A stretch of DNA of 35,455 bases. It comes from Paenibacillus nuruki (lineage in GTDB: Bacteria > Bacillota > Bacilli > Paenibacillales > Paenibacillaceae). Every line of letters starts with the position of its first letter. The first letter of the stretch is position 1. The stretch lies in NCBI RefSeq assembly GCF_001721045.1, contig NZ_MDER01000065.1, forward strand, positions 1-35,455, given 5' to 3'. The notes beneath the pieces are model-generated. The model saw only the letters and a list, made by a program, of their open reading frames with translations. It did not search any database and was not told the DNA's origin. Below are positions 15,900-24,593 of the stretch, piece by piece. A program made the position numbers and the translations under genes.

Positions 15900-17093
15900 T
15901 TAATTCGAAGCAACTAAGCGATTGCTCCATTTTTCTTTAAATAAAGGCAATGTACTTTCACCAAAAATCTGTGCTTCTTCCAAATGAGGATAGCTCGATA
16001 AGATAAAGGATGTAATCCCAATCTCCGCATATTCCATCAAACGGTCAGATACTTGATCAGGAGTACCGACAAACATCAAAGCTCCACCTGAACGAAGATT
16101 AGATAATCCCGCCCAAAGGTTAGGGCCGACAACAAAGTCATTTTGTGCGGCTGCATCACGAATCTGATTTTGACGATTTTGTCCGGTGGCTCCTGTTTGG
16201 CTGAATGACGCTTTGGCACGTTCGATCGTAGCAGGATCAATATCTTTAATCAGATTACGTGCGGCTTCCCAAGCTTCTTCTTCAGTATCACGCACTAAGA
16301 CTTGAGCACGCATTCCTATCCGAAGTGGACGAACACTACCATGTTCTCGGGCATATGCGGCTTGAGCTTGTTCAAGTTCTTGTACTTGCTCACGAATCAT
16401 ATCAAGAGGCTCGCCCCACATTAGAAATACATCTGAATACTCTGCACCAACCGATTTGGCCTTTGCCGAACTACCGCCGAAGTAAATAGGAAGAGTAGGC
16501 TTTTGTACCGTAGCAGGGCGACTTGTACCCCCTTTTAATTCATAGTATTCGCCTTGAAAATCCACTTTGTGATTGGTAACTGCTGAATGACCTGTATTGC
16601 CGAATTCTGTTGAAGAAAGACCCGCTGCTTGTTCCCATACACTTTTCATAATATGCACATATTCACGAGTACGCGCATACTTCTCGTCATGAGCGCGCGC
16701 AAGTGGATCACCCAGTTCTTCAAGATCATCAGGAGAGCTTCCTGTCACAATATTAATACGTGCTCGGCCACCGGATAGATTATCCAAAGCAGCTGCCATA
16801 CGTGCTGCTAACACAGGAGCAATCAATCCCGGGCGAAGAGCGACAAGAGGTTTTAAGGTTGTAGTTGCACCGATAATAGCTGATCCTACCACCCAAGAGT
16901 CCAGACATGCACCGCCTGTAGGGATCAAAGCAAATTCAAAACCTGCTTTTTCAGCAGTCTGGGCAACATTAGTTAAATATTCAAGGGTTGGAGGACGTTC
17001 AGAATCTTGTCCAAAACGTGTTCCGTCTCCCATTGTAGGTAAAAACCAGCCAAATTCTACTTCATCCCGCTGAATATGATCAGATGTTGACAT
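15900..17093 (-). CDS. ssuD: FMN-dependent alkanesulfonate monooxygenase (SsuD-like LLM-class flavoprotein)
   Basis: With FMNH2 from a partner reductase, SsuD enzymes split alkanesulfonates to an aldehyde and sulfite, giving access to sulfonate sulfur. This 397-aa protein follows SsuD closely: FGWFLPTMGDG near the N-terminus, FALIPTG, PLVALRPGLIAPVLAARMAA, INIVTGSSPDDLEELGD, PIYFGGSS, FLMWGEP, GPNLWAGL and the end motif FILSSYPHLEEA. The minus-strand ATG at 17093 follows AAAGGAG; an upstream in-frame start is rejected. A good promoter lies at 17198-17226. No ssuABC transporter or ssuE reductase is adjacent, so the exact substrate is uncertain. Confidence 0.85.
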   Translation of the reverse strand: MSTSDHIQRDEVEFGWFLPTMGDGTRFGQDSERPPTLEYLTNVAQTAEKAGFEFALIPTGGACLDSWVVGSAIIGATTTLKPLVALRPGLIAPVLAARMAAALDNLSGGRARINIVTGSSPDDLEELGDPLARAHDEKYARTREYVHIMKSVWEQAAGLSSTEFGNTGHSAVTNHKVDFQGEYYELKGGTSRPATVQKPTLPIYFGGSSAKAKSVGAEYSDVFLMWGEPLDMIREQVQELEQAQAAYAREHGSVRPLRIGMRAQVLVRDTEEEAWEAARNLIKDIDPATIERAKASFSQTGATGQNRQNQIRDAAAQNDFVVGPNLWAGLSNLRSGGALMFVGTPDQVSDRLMEYAEIGITSFILSSYPHLEEAQIFGESTLPLFKEKWSNRLVASN

Positions 17094-17197
17094 CGTAATA
17101 TCTCCTTTAAAAGATAGTATAGATAGATTTATATAGGGTGTATCGCTTAATTTCATCATTTAATAGACTAATCCGACAAACATACTTGGTATAAATG

Positions 17198-17226
17198 ATA
17201 CTAGCATTTTCGCTCAGGTGTGTCAA
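17198..17226 (-). promoter_or_regulatory. Sigma-A promoter for the SsuD-like gene
   Basis: On the minus strand TTGACA (17226 to 17221) and TAGTAT (17203 to 17198) are separated by exactly 17 bp. Confidence 0.7.
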
Positions 17227-17354
17227 TTGTTTCAAATTCATTCTATCTGTCGCATTAGTGGTGAAAGGCGAACGCTTGAGTTAAGATAGAAATCAAAGTA
17301 TTGGTGATCATTTATACATCACATCGACTAGGATTGATAAAGGAGAATGTTATT

Positions 17355-17855
17355 ATGAGTACTGACTTAGAGCAGAAGAATCAGCTCAGTATAGGGGAAG
17401 TTGCAGAACGTTCAGGTCTTAGCGTACATTCACTCCGTTTTTATGAGCGGGAAGGTTTATTGTTATCTACACGTATTGCTAGAGATGAAGGAGGACGACG
17501 GCGATATAGTGAAGTCGATGTAGAATGGCTTTACATTTGTACACGTCTACGTGCTTCAGGTATGCCAATCGCTCAGATTCGTCGTTTTGCTGAACTGGTA
17601 CGTATGGGTCCGGGTAATGAACATGAACGGTTGGATATTTTGAAAGAACATCAACAACGAGTGGTCAGTCAGATGGAGCATTTGAACGATTGTCTGGAAG
17701 TCATCACACTCAAGACCAATGTCTATGAGAAACACCTCAATCGTAATGAGCCTGAACAAACGTGGGAAAATCAACACCTCACTGCTTCAGAAGCATCGAC
17801 AGATCATCCTCACAGCAAGTCATCTCACACACAAATCAATATTTGTGATAAATGA
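17355..17855 (+). CDS. MerR-family transcriptional regulator (AdhR-like)
   Basis: The 166-aa protein has the MerR winged helix at residues 11-50 (LSIGEVAERSGLSVHSLRFYEREGL, then EGGRRRYSEVDVEWL) and LRASGMPIAQIRRFAELVRMG. It continues into a coiled-coil dimer helix with HQQRVVSQMEHL and a polar His/Ser-rich tail. Cysteines are at residues 62 and 113; AdhR-type regulators sense aldehydes or electrophiles through Cys, but equivalence is not established. The ATG lies nine bases after AAAGGAG. It is followed by the SDR gene whose promoter overlaps its stop codon, and is divergent from the SsuD-like gene. Confidence 0.9.
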   Translation: MSTDLEQKNQLSIGEVAERSGLSVHSLRFYEREGLLLSTRIARDEGGRRRYSEVDVEWLYICTRLRASGMPIAQIRRFAELVRMGPGNEHERLDILKEHQQRVVSQMEHLNDCLEVITLKTNVYEKHLNRNEPEQTWENQHLTASEASTDHPHSKSSHTQINICDK

Positions 17856-17858
17856 GAC

Positions 17859-17889
17859 TTGACCTAGAGTGAACTCTAGCTTGTACAGT
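17859..17889 (+). promoter_or_regulatory. MerR-type promoter of the second SDR gene
   Basis: TTGACC (-35, 17859-17864) and TACAGT (-10, 17884-17889) are separated by 19 bp, the over-long spacer of MerR-activated promoters. The spacer carries the palindrome CTAGAGT-GA-ACTCTAG (17864-17879). The promoter begins just after the regulator's stop codon. Confidence 0.8.
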
Positions 17890-17922
17890 AAGAGTATCAA
17901 CGATGAAGAGGAGAGAAATAAT

Positions 17923-18894
17923 ATGGAACATTCTTATGTGAAAACAGCTCAACACAACATCAACTCAGGATTTGGACATGACAGTACAGCAAGTGAAGTA
18001 TTGCAAGGTATTGATCTTACAGGCAAAACGGCTTTAGTTACAGGCGGATACTCCGGTCTTGGACTTGAAACAACACGTGCTCTCATACAAGCAGGAGCTT
18101 TTGTTATCGTGCCTGCTCGTCGCCCGGATGTAGCTAATGAAGCGCTTCAAGGATTAGAACATGTCGAAGTGGATGAACTGGATCTATCCGATCTAGATAG
18201 TGTACGTGCTTTTGCAGGTCGATTGTTAGAGAGTGGACGTAGTATTGACATAGCGATTCTAAATGCTGGCGTGATGGCTTGCCCTGAGACTCGTGTAGGT
18301 CCAGGCTGGGAATTACAATTTGCAACCAATCATCTAGGTCACTTTACATTGATCAACTTGATCTGGTCTGCACTTACCGCAGGAGAAGGTGCAAGAGTAG
18401 TAGCTACTTCTTCCGCAGGGCATCATATTTCACCTATTCGTTGGGACAATATTAATTTCGAAGGCAATTATCAGAAGTTTGAAGCATATGGTCAAGCCAA
18501 AACAGCTAATGCTTTATTCGCAGTAGAACTGGATCGTCGTGGAAGTGAACAAGGGGTACGTGCTTTCTCCGTTCATCCGGGTGGCATTTTGACACCACTT
18601 CAACGCCATTTGCCTAAAGAAGAAATGGTAGCTTTGAAATGGATCGATGAAGATGGTAATGGAGTAAACTCTGCTTTCAAAACACCTGAACAGGGAGCGG
18701 CAACTCAACTCTGGGCAGCTACTTCTCCACAGTTAGAAGGTAAAGGTGGCGTATACTGTGAAGATTGCGATATTGCAGAACCTGCTGTCGAAGGTGTACC
18801 TTCTGTTGGCGTGAAAGAGTATGCTGTGGATTCGGATCAAGCTAAGCGTCTATGGGATCTATCGGTTACTTTGACCGGAGCATCTCTTTCTTAA
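17923..18894 (+). CDS. SDR-family oxidoreductase (retinol dehydrogenase/WWOX-like), MerR-controlled
   Basis: This 323-aa SDR has TGGYSGLG (40-47), NAG (114-116), active-site Ser at 163/164 and the catalytic Y189-x3-K193 in YGQAK. Arg66-Arg67 after the second strand suggests NADP(H). The N-terminal extension and the FATNHLGHFTLINL stretch fit the retinol dehydrogenase/WWOX-like branch. The ATG at 17923 follows AGGAG by nine bases. Its promoter has a MerR operator in a 19-bp spacer, so it is probably induced by the neighbouring regulator, perhaps for reduction of toxic carbonyl compounds. Confidence 0.9.
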   Translation: MEHSYVKTAQHNINSGFGHDSTASEVLQGIDLTGKTALVTGGYSGLGLETTRALIQAGAFVIVPARRPDVANEALQGLEHVEVDELDLSDLDSVRAFAGRLLESGRSIDIAILNAGVMACPETRVGPGWELQFATNHLGHFTLINLIWSALTAGEGARVVATSSAGHHISPIRWDNINFEGNYQKFEAYGQAKTANALFAVELDRRGSEQGVRAFSVHPGGILTPLQRHLPKEEMVALKWIDEDGNGVNSAFKTPEQGAATQLWAATSPQLEGKGGVYCEDCDIAEPAVEGVPSVGVKEYAVDSDQAKRLWDLSVTLTGASLS

Positions 18895-18928
18895 ATCAAG
18901 CAGGATGACTATAAAATAAATCAATCTC

Positions 18929-18971
18929 AAAAGGCACATCCCGGTAGAAATACCAGCGATGTGCCTTTTTT
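18929..18971 (+). terminator. Terminator after the MerR-controlled SDR
   Basis: AAAAGGCACATC (18929-18940) pairs with its complement at 18958-18969; an inner GGTA/TACC hairpin lies in the loop. Confidence 0.9.
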
Positions 18972-19069
18972 ATTTGACGCTCTCCTCAAAGATACGATTG
19001 GAGCTACAGAGAAAAGGGTAATATTAAGAGTTAGAGTATCTATTTCAAAATATTGGGAGGAATGCAATC

Positions 19070-19480
19070 ATGTTGACTCAACCTTATCGTCCGGTCGCTT
19101 ATCGAACTGAGCACGGCTATGCTGGCATGGAACATATTCCGACTCAAATCAATAACTACATTTCATCGACTATTCGTCCAGCGAATCTTTCAAATACAAG
19201 TACTACTGATCTGTCATTACATCAAAAGCTACAGAACAATCTAGGGAAAAACGGTATGTTCTATATGATCCCTGGTCGTGAAGTGATGCATAGCGACTAT
19301 CGTGGCTTATTAGAAGCGACAGGAGAAGATCATATTGTTATTCGTGATCTCAATACCGGGCTACGTCATGTGCTACCGTTAACTTCATTAGATTATGCTG
19401 TGTTTATCGAACCTACAGGTGCATACACACATATTTCAGGGCAAACGCCTTCTATTCATGCACCATCATCACGGATGTAA
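19070..19480 (+). CDS. GerQ-like spore coat protein
   Basis: The C-terminal part, with YRGLLEATGEDHIVIRDL, NTGLRHVLPLTSLDYAVFIEP, matches the core of Bacillus GerQ, a spore coat protein needed for coat localisation of the cortex hydrolase CwlJ, as I recall. The 136-aa protein is shorter than GerQ (about 180 aa) and its N-terminal region differs, lacking the Lys-rich start used for transglutaminase cross-linking. It may be a GerQ paralogue. A good TGGGAGGAA site precedes the ATG. No clear sigma-E or sigma-K promoter was identified. Confidence 0.75.
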   Translation: MLTQPYRPVAYRTEHGYAGMEHIPTQINNYISSTIRPANLSNTSTTDLSLHQKLQNNLGKNGMFYMIPGREVMHSDYRGLLEATGEDHIVIRDLNTGLRHVLPLTSLDYAVFIEPTGAYTHISGQTPSIHAPSSRM

Positions 19481-19503
19481 AATAGATTAATACTAAAGTA
19501 TGT

Positions 19504-19560
19504 AAAAGAAGCGCTAATCCAGTGGTTAAGAGCAACCATTGAACTAACGCTTCTTTTTTT
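19504..19560. terminator. Bidirectional terminator after the GerQ-like gene
   Basis: AAAAGAAGCG (19504-19513) pairs with CGCTTCTTTT (19548-19557), and CAGTGGTT pairs with AACCATTG inside to form a long hairpin. Confidence 0.8.
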
Positions 19561-19589
19561 GTGCTTACTTTTCTTGGTTAAGCCATTGC

Positions 19590-20978
19590 TTATGGACTAA
19601 CTGTATCATTATAATCTTTTAATTTCTGTGTGATCTGTGCAGCTGCATCGTCTAGCGCTGCTTGTGGTGATTTGGAACCGTTAAGTGCTTCTTCGATTGC
19701 TGTTTCTGTTAACTGACGAGCTTCAGTAAAGATACCCATTACTGCACCTTGAGTAGCTGTATCAATTTTGGTATTGTGCAATTGATCTACAGCAGTCTCG
19801 AATTGTGGATATTTCTTCATGTTTTCTTTTACTAAATCTTCGTTATAAGCTGCTTTGGTAATCGGGAAGTAGCCTGTGTTTACATGCCAGTACGCTTGTT
19901 GTTCAGGTTCTGCTAAGAATTTGATAAATTTCCATGCCGCTTGTTGTTCTGCTGCGGATTTGTCATTCATAATCCAAAGACTTGCACCACCGATAACCAC
20001 GCCACCTTTACCAATATCGCTAGAAGCCACTTTAGGCAATGGAGCCGTTCCTACTTCAAACTTACCTTCTGTGGAGCTGATCAATCCGCGAAGTGAAGCT
20101 GTACTATCCATTGTTACCGCTACTTGACCAGCAGCAAATGCTTTTTTCGTATCATCTGTTTTACGACCTAGATTAAGCATATATTTCTCATCGATCAATT
20201 TTTTCCACCATGTTAAGAATTTCACACCCGGCTCAGAACCTAATTGAGATTCAGTTGCAAGTGCTGTACGTCCATTATCGTTATTCAACAATGTTGCATC
20301 TTGGCTTGCAAACATTTGCTCCATCAACCATCCGTAGATTGGTAATGACATTCCTGTTTGTCCATCTTTAGTCAATGCTTTAGCTGCTGCTTCCCATTCA
20401 TCTAATGTTTTAGGAGGATTTTCTGGATCAAGACCTGCTTTTTTGAAAGCATCTTTGTTATAGTAGAAAATCGGGTTAGATGTATTAAAAGGCATAGAAT
20501 ACAGCTGATTATCAAAAGTATAGTATTTCAAAATGTTCGGTTCGAACTGTGAAGTATCAAATTTATCGGCATCGATAAATTGTTGCATCGGTGTGATCGC
20601 TTGAGAATCGATCATATAACGTGTACCTACATCATAAGTCTGAAGCATGGTAGGGCCGCTTCCTGATCCCATAGATGTTTTGAATTTGTTAATACTAGCA
20701 TCATAATCGCCCTGAAAAATAGCTTCAACTTGAACATCTTTTTGAGAATCATTGAATTTTTTAACTAATTCATCAACTACTTTATTCAAATCGCCACTCA
20801 TCGAATGCCACCAGACTATTTTTACAGGACCTGTAGAAGTCTCACTTGCTGCATCAGCTGTTGTACCTGTAGCTGCTGTAGAGCCAGTTGTACTTTGACC
20901 TCCACCACAAGCTGCTAAGAATAAAAATAGGCATAAACTAAGCAAACTCCATGTTTGACGCGAACGATTGATTTTCAT
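19590..20978 (-). CDS. ugpB: ABC transporter substrate-binding lipoprotein, UgpB-like
   Basis: The 462-aa lipoprotein has lipobox LAAC with Cys24 and is the extracellular receptor of the transporter encoded upstream. Family marks of the UgpB group (glycerol-3-phosphate or glycerophosphodiesters) are VWWHSMSGDLNKVVDELV near the start, FNTSNPIFYYNKDAFKKAGLDPENPPKT in the middle, then VIGGASLWIMN and TGYFPITKAAY. The ATG lies 13-14 bases after AAAAGGAG, a long spacing. It is the last gene of a three-gene operon, 54 bp after the second permease gene. Other sugar substrates of this family are possible. Confidence 0.88.
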   Translation of the reverse strand: MKINRSRQTWSLLSLCLFLFLAACGGGQSTTGSTAATGTTADAASETSTGPVKIVWWHSMSGDLNKVVDELVKKFNDSQKDVQVEAIFQGDYDASINKFKTSMGSGSGPTMLQTYDVGTRYMIDSQAITPMQQFIDADKFDTSQFEPNILKYYTFDNQLYSMPFNTSNPIFYYNKDAFKKAGLDPENPPKTLDEWEAAAKALTKDGQTGMSLPIYGWLMEQMFASQDATLLNNDNGRTALATESQLGSEPGVKFLTWWKKLIDEKYMLNLGRKTDDTKKAFAAGQVAVTMDSTASLRGLISSTEGKFEVGTAPLPKVASSDIGKGGVVIGGASLWIMNDKSAAEQQAAWKFIKFLAEPEQQAYWHVNTGYFPITKAAYNEDLVKENMKKYPQFETAVDQLHNTKIDTATQGAVMGIFTEARQLTETAIEEALNGSKSPQAALDDAAAQITQKLKDYNDTVSP

Positions 20979-21032
20979 TTCTTTTCGTATTCTCCTTTTA
21001 GTTGAACAAATTTTGAAAAGATAATCTATGAG

Positions 21033-21857
21033 TTAGCCCTTCAGTGCACCTGCTGTTAGACCGCCTACAAGACGACCTAGACCTACAGCAAGAAGAACAA
21101 GAGAAGGGAGCATCACCAACACAATACCAGCCATAACAACGTTCCATGCGGTTACATCTGCAAATTGCAACATACTAATACCAATCTGAACCGTACGCAT
21201 ACTTTCACTATTCGTAATCAATAGTGGCCATAGATACATATTCCAGTGATTAAGGAAAGAATAGATACCCAGTGTTGCAAGCCCTGGCATCGATAACGGC
21301 ACAGCCAGTGAAGCGAAAATGCGAATATGTCCGCAACCATCTATTCGAGCAGCTTCCATTAATTCTTTGGGCAGTTGCAAGAAGAATTGACGCATTAGAA
21401 ATGTTCCAAAAGCTGTGGCTAGAAAAGGAACAGTTAATCCTTGATACGAATCAAGCCAGCCCCAACTACGAACGGTTAGATAGTTCGGAATCACCGTCAC
21501 TTCCCACGGAATCATCATCGTAGCCATAAATAGACCGAATAAGATTTTACGACCGGGAAACCGTAGAAAAGCAAACGCATAAGCAGCCATACAAGAAGTA
21601 ATCAGATTACCGACCGTAATAATACTACTGGTCAAAAAGCTGTTCACAATAAAACGAATAATCGGAATATTATTCATGACTGTTATAAAATTATCGATAT
21701 GAATACCTGATGGTAAAAATCGTGGAGGATATGTAGCTGATTCCGATTCAGTCATAAATGAATTAGAAACGGCGATCCAGAAAGGCAAAAGTATAAGTGC
21801 CGCAGCCACAATCATAAAGAAGTAGGCTGTTCCTGTGCGCACTAGACCTTGTTTCAT
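21033..21857 (-). CDS. ugpE: ABC transporter permease, UgpE/MalG-like
   Basis: This 274-aa inner-membrane permease has six hydrophobic segments. The ATPase-coupling EAA motif is visible as ELMEAARIDGCGHIRIF, followed by LAVPLSMPGLATL. The start overlaps the stop of the upstream permease by four bases (ATGA). It pairs with the UgpA-like protein and the UgpB-like receptor. The operon lacks an ATPase, so a shared MsmK/UgpC-type ATPase elsewhere is expected. Confidence 0.88.
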   Translation of the reverse strand: MKQGLVRTGTAYFFMIVAAALILLPFWIAVSNSFMTESESATYPPRFLPSGIHIDNFITVMNNIPIIRFIVNSFLTSSIITVGNLITSCMAAYAFAFLRFPGRKILFGLFMATMMIPWEVTVIPNYLTVRSWGWLDSYQGLTVPFLATAFGTFLMRQFFLQLPKELMEAARIDGCGHIRIFASLAVPLSMPGLATLGIYSFLNHWNMYLWPLLITNSESMRTVQIGISMLQFADVTAWNVVMAGIVLVMLPSLVLLAVGLGRLVGGLTAGALKG

Positions 21858-22804
21858 TGGTAATGCACCTTCTTTTCACCAAATTTGAATTGAATAAGCG
21901 TTAGAATTAAGATCATGGCGAATAAGACCAATGCTTGCGCACTTCCTGTCCCAAAGCGGAAATTCATAAACGCATCTTGATATAAGTTATAAACAATGAC
22001 ATTCGTACTGTTCATTGGGCCACCTTTGGTCAGAATATTGATCTGTCCAAACGCTTGAAAAGAACCAATCATTGAGGTGACACTGGCAAAGAAAATGGTA
22101 GGCGAGATCAATGGTAAAGTGAGCTGTACAAAAGTACGCGTTGGATTAGCTCCATCCATACGTGCACTTTCATAGATATCTTCAGGCACGCCTTCCATAC
22201 CACCTAATAATAGAATGAATAAGAATCCTAGATTCATCCAGATGGTCATAATCGAGATCGAGATCAAAGCCCAGTTCGGATCAGTAAGCCAATTGATAGT
22301 TGGTAAGCCAGCTATACTAAGGAAATAATTTAATGTTCCCAGTGTCGGATGAAAAAGAACCATCCAAATGACAGAACCCGTACTCACCGATATCGCTAAA
22401 GGTAAAGCGAAAATAAAGCGGAAGATACGGCTACCGCGTATACGGCTTCGACAAAATGCAGCTAAGATCAATGCTAGGATCAATGTTGTCGGTACAGTAA
22501 ACAACATAAATTGAGTAGTTACCCACAGACTGCTGAGAAAAGTATCTGATGTAAATAAATTTGTGAAGTTTTTGAACCCTACAAATTTGGCAACATCTCC
22601 GCGAGGTGTAGTGGAGTGTAGACTCAGATATACGGACTTGATCAGCGGATAAAAAAGGAATATACCGAACAGCAATATGGAAGGAGCTAAAAACATAGCT
22701 GCAAGTATATATTCATTCCAACGGCGAGTCTGACGGGGATAGCGCACGATAGAACGAGTTTTTCGAACAGAACGTTTCATTGAAACTACAGGCGTTTTAT
22801 CCAA
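21854..22804 (-). CDS. ugpA: ABC transporter permease, UgpA/MalF-like
   Basis: The 316-aa permease has an N-terminal Arg-rich cytoplasmic tail and six hydrophobic segments. The EAA loop is EDIYESARMDGANPTRTF followed by LPLISPTIFF. The minus-strand TTG at 22804 lies 11 bases after GTGAGG; an in-frame ATG 24 bases downstream (22780) has no ribosome binding site. It heads the ugpA-ugpE-ugpB operon. No Pho box or cre site was recognised upstream. Confidence 0.87.
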   Translation of the reverse strand: MDKTPVVSMKRSVRKTRSIVRYPRQTRRWNEYILAAMFLAPSILLFGIFLFYPLIKSVYLSLHSTTPRGDVAKFVGFKNFTNLFTSDTFLSSLWVTTQFMLFTVPTTLILALILAAFCRSRIRGSRIFRFIFALPLAISVSTGSVIWMVLFHPTLGTLNYFLSIAGLPTINWLTDPNWALISISIMTIWMNLGFLFILLLGGMEGVPEDIYESARMDGANPTRTFVQLTLPLISPTIFFASVTSMIGSFQAFGQINILTKGGPMNSTNVIVYNLYQDAFMNFRFGTGSAQALVLFAMILILTLIQFKFGEKKVHYQ

Positions 22805-23023
22805 GTTAACACTTACCTCACTTTCATCTTTTGCTTACATGTTGTTCTTCTTGCTACGTGGTTCAGTATAAATACAGGATGTTAAGAGAAATGATTATCT
22901 ATGTAAAAGATTTGTAATCGGATGAATAGAGCATTTGACGGGAGGGTTTGAGACGATATAATAAAGTAAGGAACATGTATAATCATACATAACTAAACGA
23001 AGGGAGTGAGGACACTTGGGAAA

Positions 23024-23080
23024 ATGACGGTGCACGTGATGTGGCTGCAAATTCAAAAAACAAATATACGAAGGAGGTGA
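23024..23080 (+). CDS. Possible 18-codon leader peptide upstream of the CNNM gene
   Basis: The frame MTVHVMWLQIQKTNIRRR starts at ATG 23024, 12 bases after GTGAGG, and stops at TGA 23078-23080. Its last codons AGG-AGG-TGA are the ribosome binding site of the next gene. It is too short for composition to prove coding; the case is the positional arrangement alone. Confidence 0.3.
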   Translation: MTVHVMWLQIQKTNIRRR

Positions 23081-23081
23081 A

Positions 23082-23113
23082 CCCGTAACTGTCTATCAAT
23101 TTGACAGTACGGG
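23082..23113 (+). promoter_or_regulatory. Hairpin between the ribosome binding site and start of the CNNM gene
   Basis: CCCGTAACTGTC (23082-23093) pairs with GACAGTACGGG (23103-23113) with one bulged A and a 9-nt loop. It lies just after AAGGAGGTGA (23071-23080). With the hairpin folded, the TTG at 23122 is about 12 bases from the AAGGAGG. Confidence 0.55.
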
Positions 23114-24447
23114 ATATACACTTGACTGACCCCTTACCCAGTTTACTTAATTTAGTTTTGGTGGCATTTCTGGTGATGCTCAATGGATTTTTTGTATCGG
23201 CTGAATTCGCAATGGTTAAAATTCGCAGTAGTCGATTAGAAACATTAGTCGATGGTGGTAGTAAAAGAGCGCGCTTTGCGCAAACGATCGTAAACAATCT
23301 GGATGCTTACCTTTCTGCTTGTCAGTTAGGGATTACACTTGCATCACTTGGATTGGGGTGGATTGGTGAACCGGCGATTGCTGACCTGATCAGACCTATA
23401 TTTACGGCATTCGGCTGGAATAATGATGTAGCTGTACACACTGTCTCTATCGTTATTGCTTTTGTTGTGATTACGGTATTGCATATTGTACTTGGAGAGC
23501 TTGCTCCGAAGTCTCTAGCGATCCGCAAAGCGGAAGTCGTGAGCTTATGGACAGCAGCACCGATGCTCTTATTCCATAAAATGATGTATCCTTTTATCTG
23601 GGTGTTGAATGGCATGGCGAACGCTTTACTCAAAATGTTCGGTATTGCTCCGGTGTCTGAAGAAGATTCGGCTCACACAGAAGAAGAAATACGTATACTT
23701 ATGAAGGAAAGCAACAAGAGCGGACTGATCGATAATACCGAACTGGCGCTGGTTGATAATATATTCGAATTTGCTGATACAACCGCCCATGAGATCATGA
23801 TCCCACGTACAGAAATGATCTGTCTGAGTCTACACGGTTCCAAAGAGGAGAATTTGGAACTGGCATTTGAAGGAATGCGTACTCGTTATCCGGTATGCGA
23901 TGGCGACAAAGATCATATTGTCGGTTTTGTGCATATTAAAGATTTGATGCGTTATCAAAGTGTAGATTCAGCCAAATTGATCCGTCCCATTATAGCTGTA
24001 CCTGAATCGATTAAGATTAGTGAACTGATGAAGCTGATGCAACGTGGCAAAACACAGATTGCTATCCTTATTGATGAATATGGTGGTACAGCTGGTCTAG
24101 TAACTCTTGAAGACATTATGGAAGAAATCGTCGGCGAAATTCAGGATGAATTTGACCATGAGCGTCCAGCTGTAGAACCTATTGATGAAATGACGTACTC
24201 CATTGATGGAATGATGTTAATTGATGAGATCAATACAAGGTTTTCACTGGATTTGGATTCGACAGAATACGATACCATTGGTGGTTGGCTGTATTCCCGG
24301 GTGGAATCTTTACCTCCACAAATCGGGCAAAGCGTGGCACATGAAGGACATCTGTTAGTGATTGAAGAAACGGAACAGAAACGTATTTCAAGGGTGAAAT
24401 TAGTGATCACGCAATTCGCAACAACTCATAATCAGGCAGGAGCCTGA
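23101..24447 (+). CDS. CNNM/CorC-HlyC-type membrane protein with CBS domains
   Basis: The 448-aa protein has an N-terminal DUF21 membrane domain (about residues 10-190) with LNGFFVSAEFAMVKIRSSRLETL and CQLGITLASLGLGWIGEP. A pair of CBS domains follows (about 205-330; MIPRTEMICL and IDEYGGTAGLVTLEDIMEEIVGEI). The C-terminal CorC/HlyC transporter-associated domain lies at about 350-435. CNNM proteins are implicated in magnesium or cobalt efflux. The start is open: TTG 23101 is 23 bases from the ribosome binding site, while TTG 23122 gives an N-terminus as short as in Bacillus homologues and becomes well spaced if the leader hairpin folds. Confidence 0.9.
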   Translation: MTVRDIHLTDPLPSLLNLVLVAFLVMLNGFFVSAEFAMVKIRSSRLETLVDGGSKRARFAQTIVNNLDAYLSACQLGITLASLGLGWIGEPAIADLIRPIFTAFGWNNDVAVHTVSIVIAFVVITVLHIVLGELAPKSLAIRKAEVVSLWTAAPMLLFHKMMYPFIWVLNGMANALLKMFGIAPVSEEDSAHTEEEIRILMKESNKSGLIDNTELALVDNIFEFADTTAHEIMIPRTEMICLSLHGSKEENLELAFEGMRTRYPVCDGDKDHIVGFVHIKDLMRYQSVDSAKLIRPIIAVPESIKISELMKLMQRGKTQIAILIDEYGGTAGLVTLEDIMEEIVGEIQDEFDHERPAVEPIDEMTYSIDGMMLIDEINTRFSLDLDSTEYDTIGGWLYSRVESLPPQIGQSVAHEGHLLVIEETEQKRISRVKLVITQFATTHNQAGA

Positions 24448-24461
24448 ACATCATTATAAGT

Positions 24462-24504
24462 AAAAAAGCAAATGACTTCTGTTATAGAAGTGGTTTGCTT
24501 TTTT
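24462..24504 (+). terminator. Terminator after the CNNM gene
   Basis: AAAAAAGCAAA pairs with TTTGCTTTTTT, with an inner ACTTCT/AGAAGT hairpin. Confidence 0.85.
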
Positions 24505-24542
24505 GCTGTGTACATATACAATTTCTGTGACATAAAAGATCC

Positions 24543-24587
24543 AAGGGATGTGAAGCGATTTTTTTCGTTTGACATCCCTTTTTTTAA
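24543..24587 (+). terminator. Second hairpin terminator after the CNNM gene
   Basis: AAGGGATGT (24543-24551) pairs with ACATCCCTT (24572-24580), followed by a T-run. It gives a tandem terminator. Confidence 0.75.
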
Positions 24588-24593
24588 TTTTAA

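Noticed and set aside
19590-22804. A broken ABC transporter because no ATPase gene is present
   Set aside because: Carbohydrate-type importers in Gram-positive bacteria often share an ATPase encoded elsewhere.
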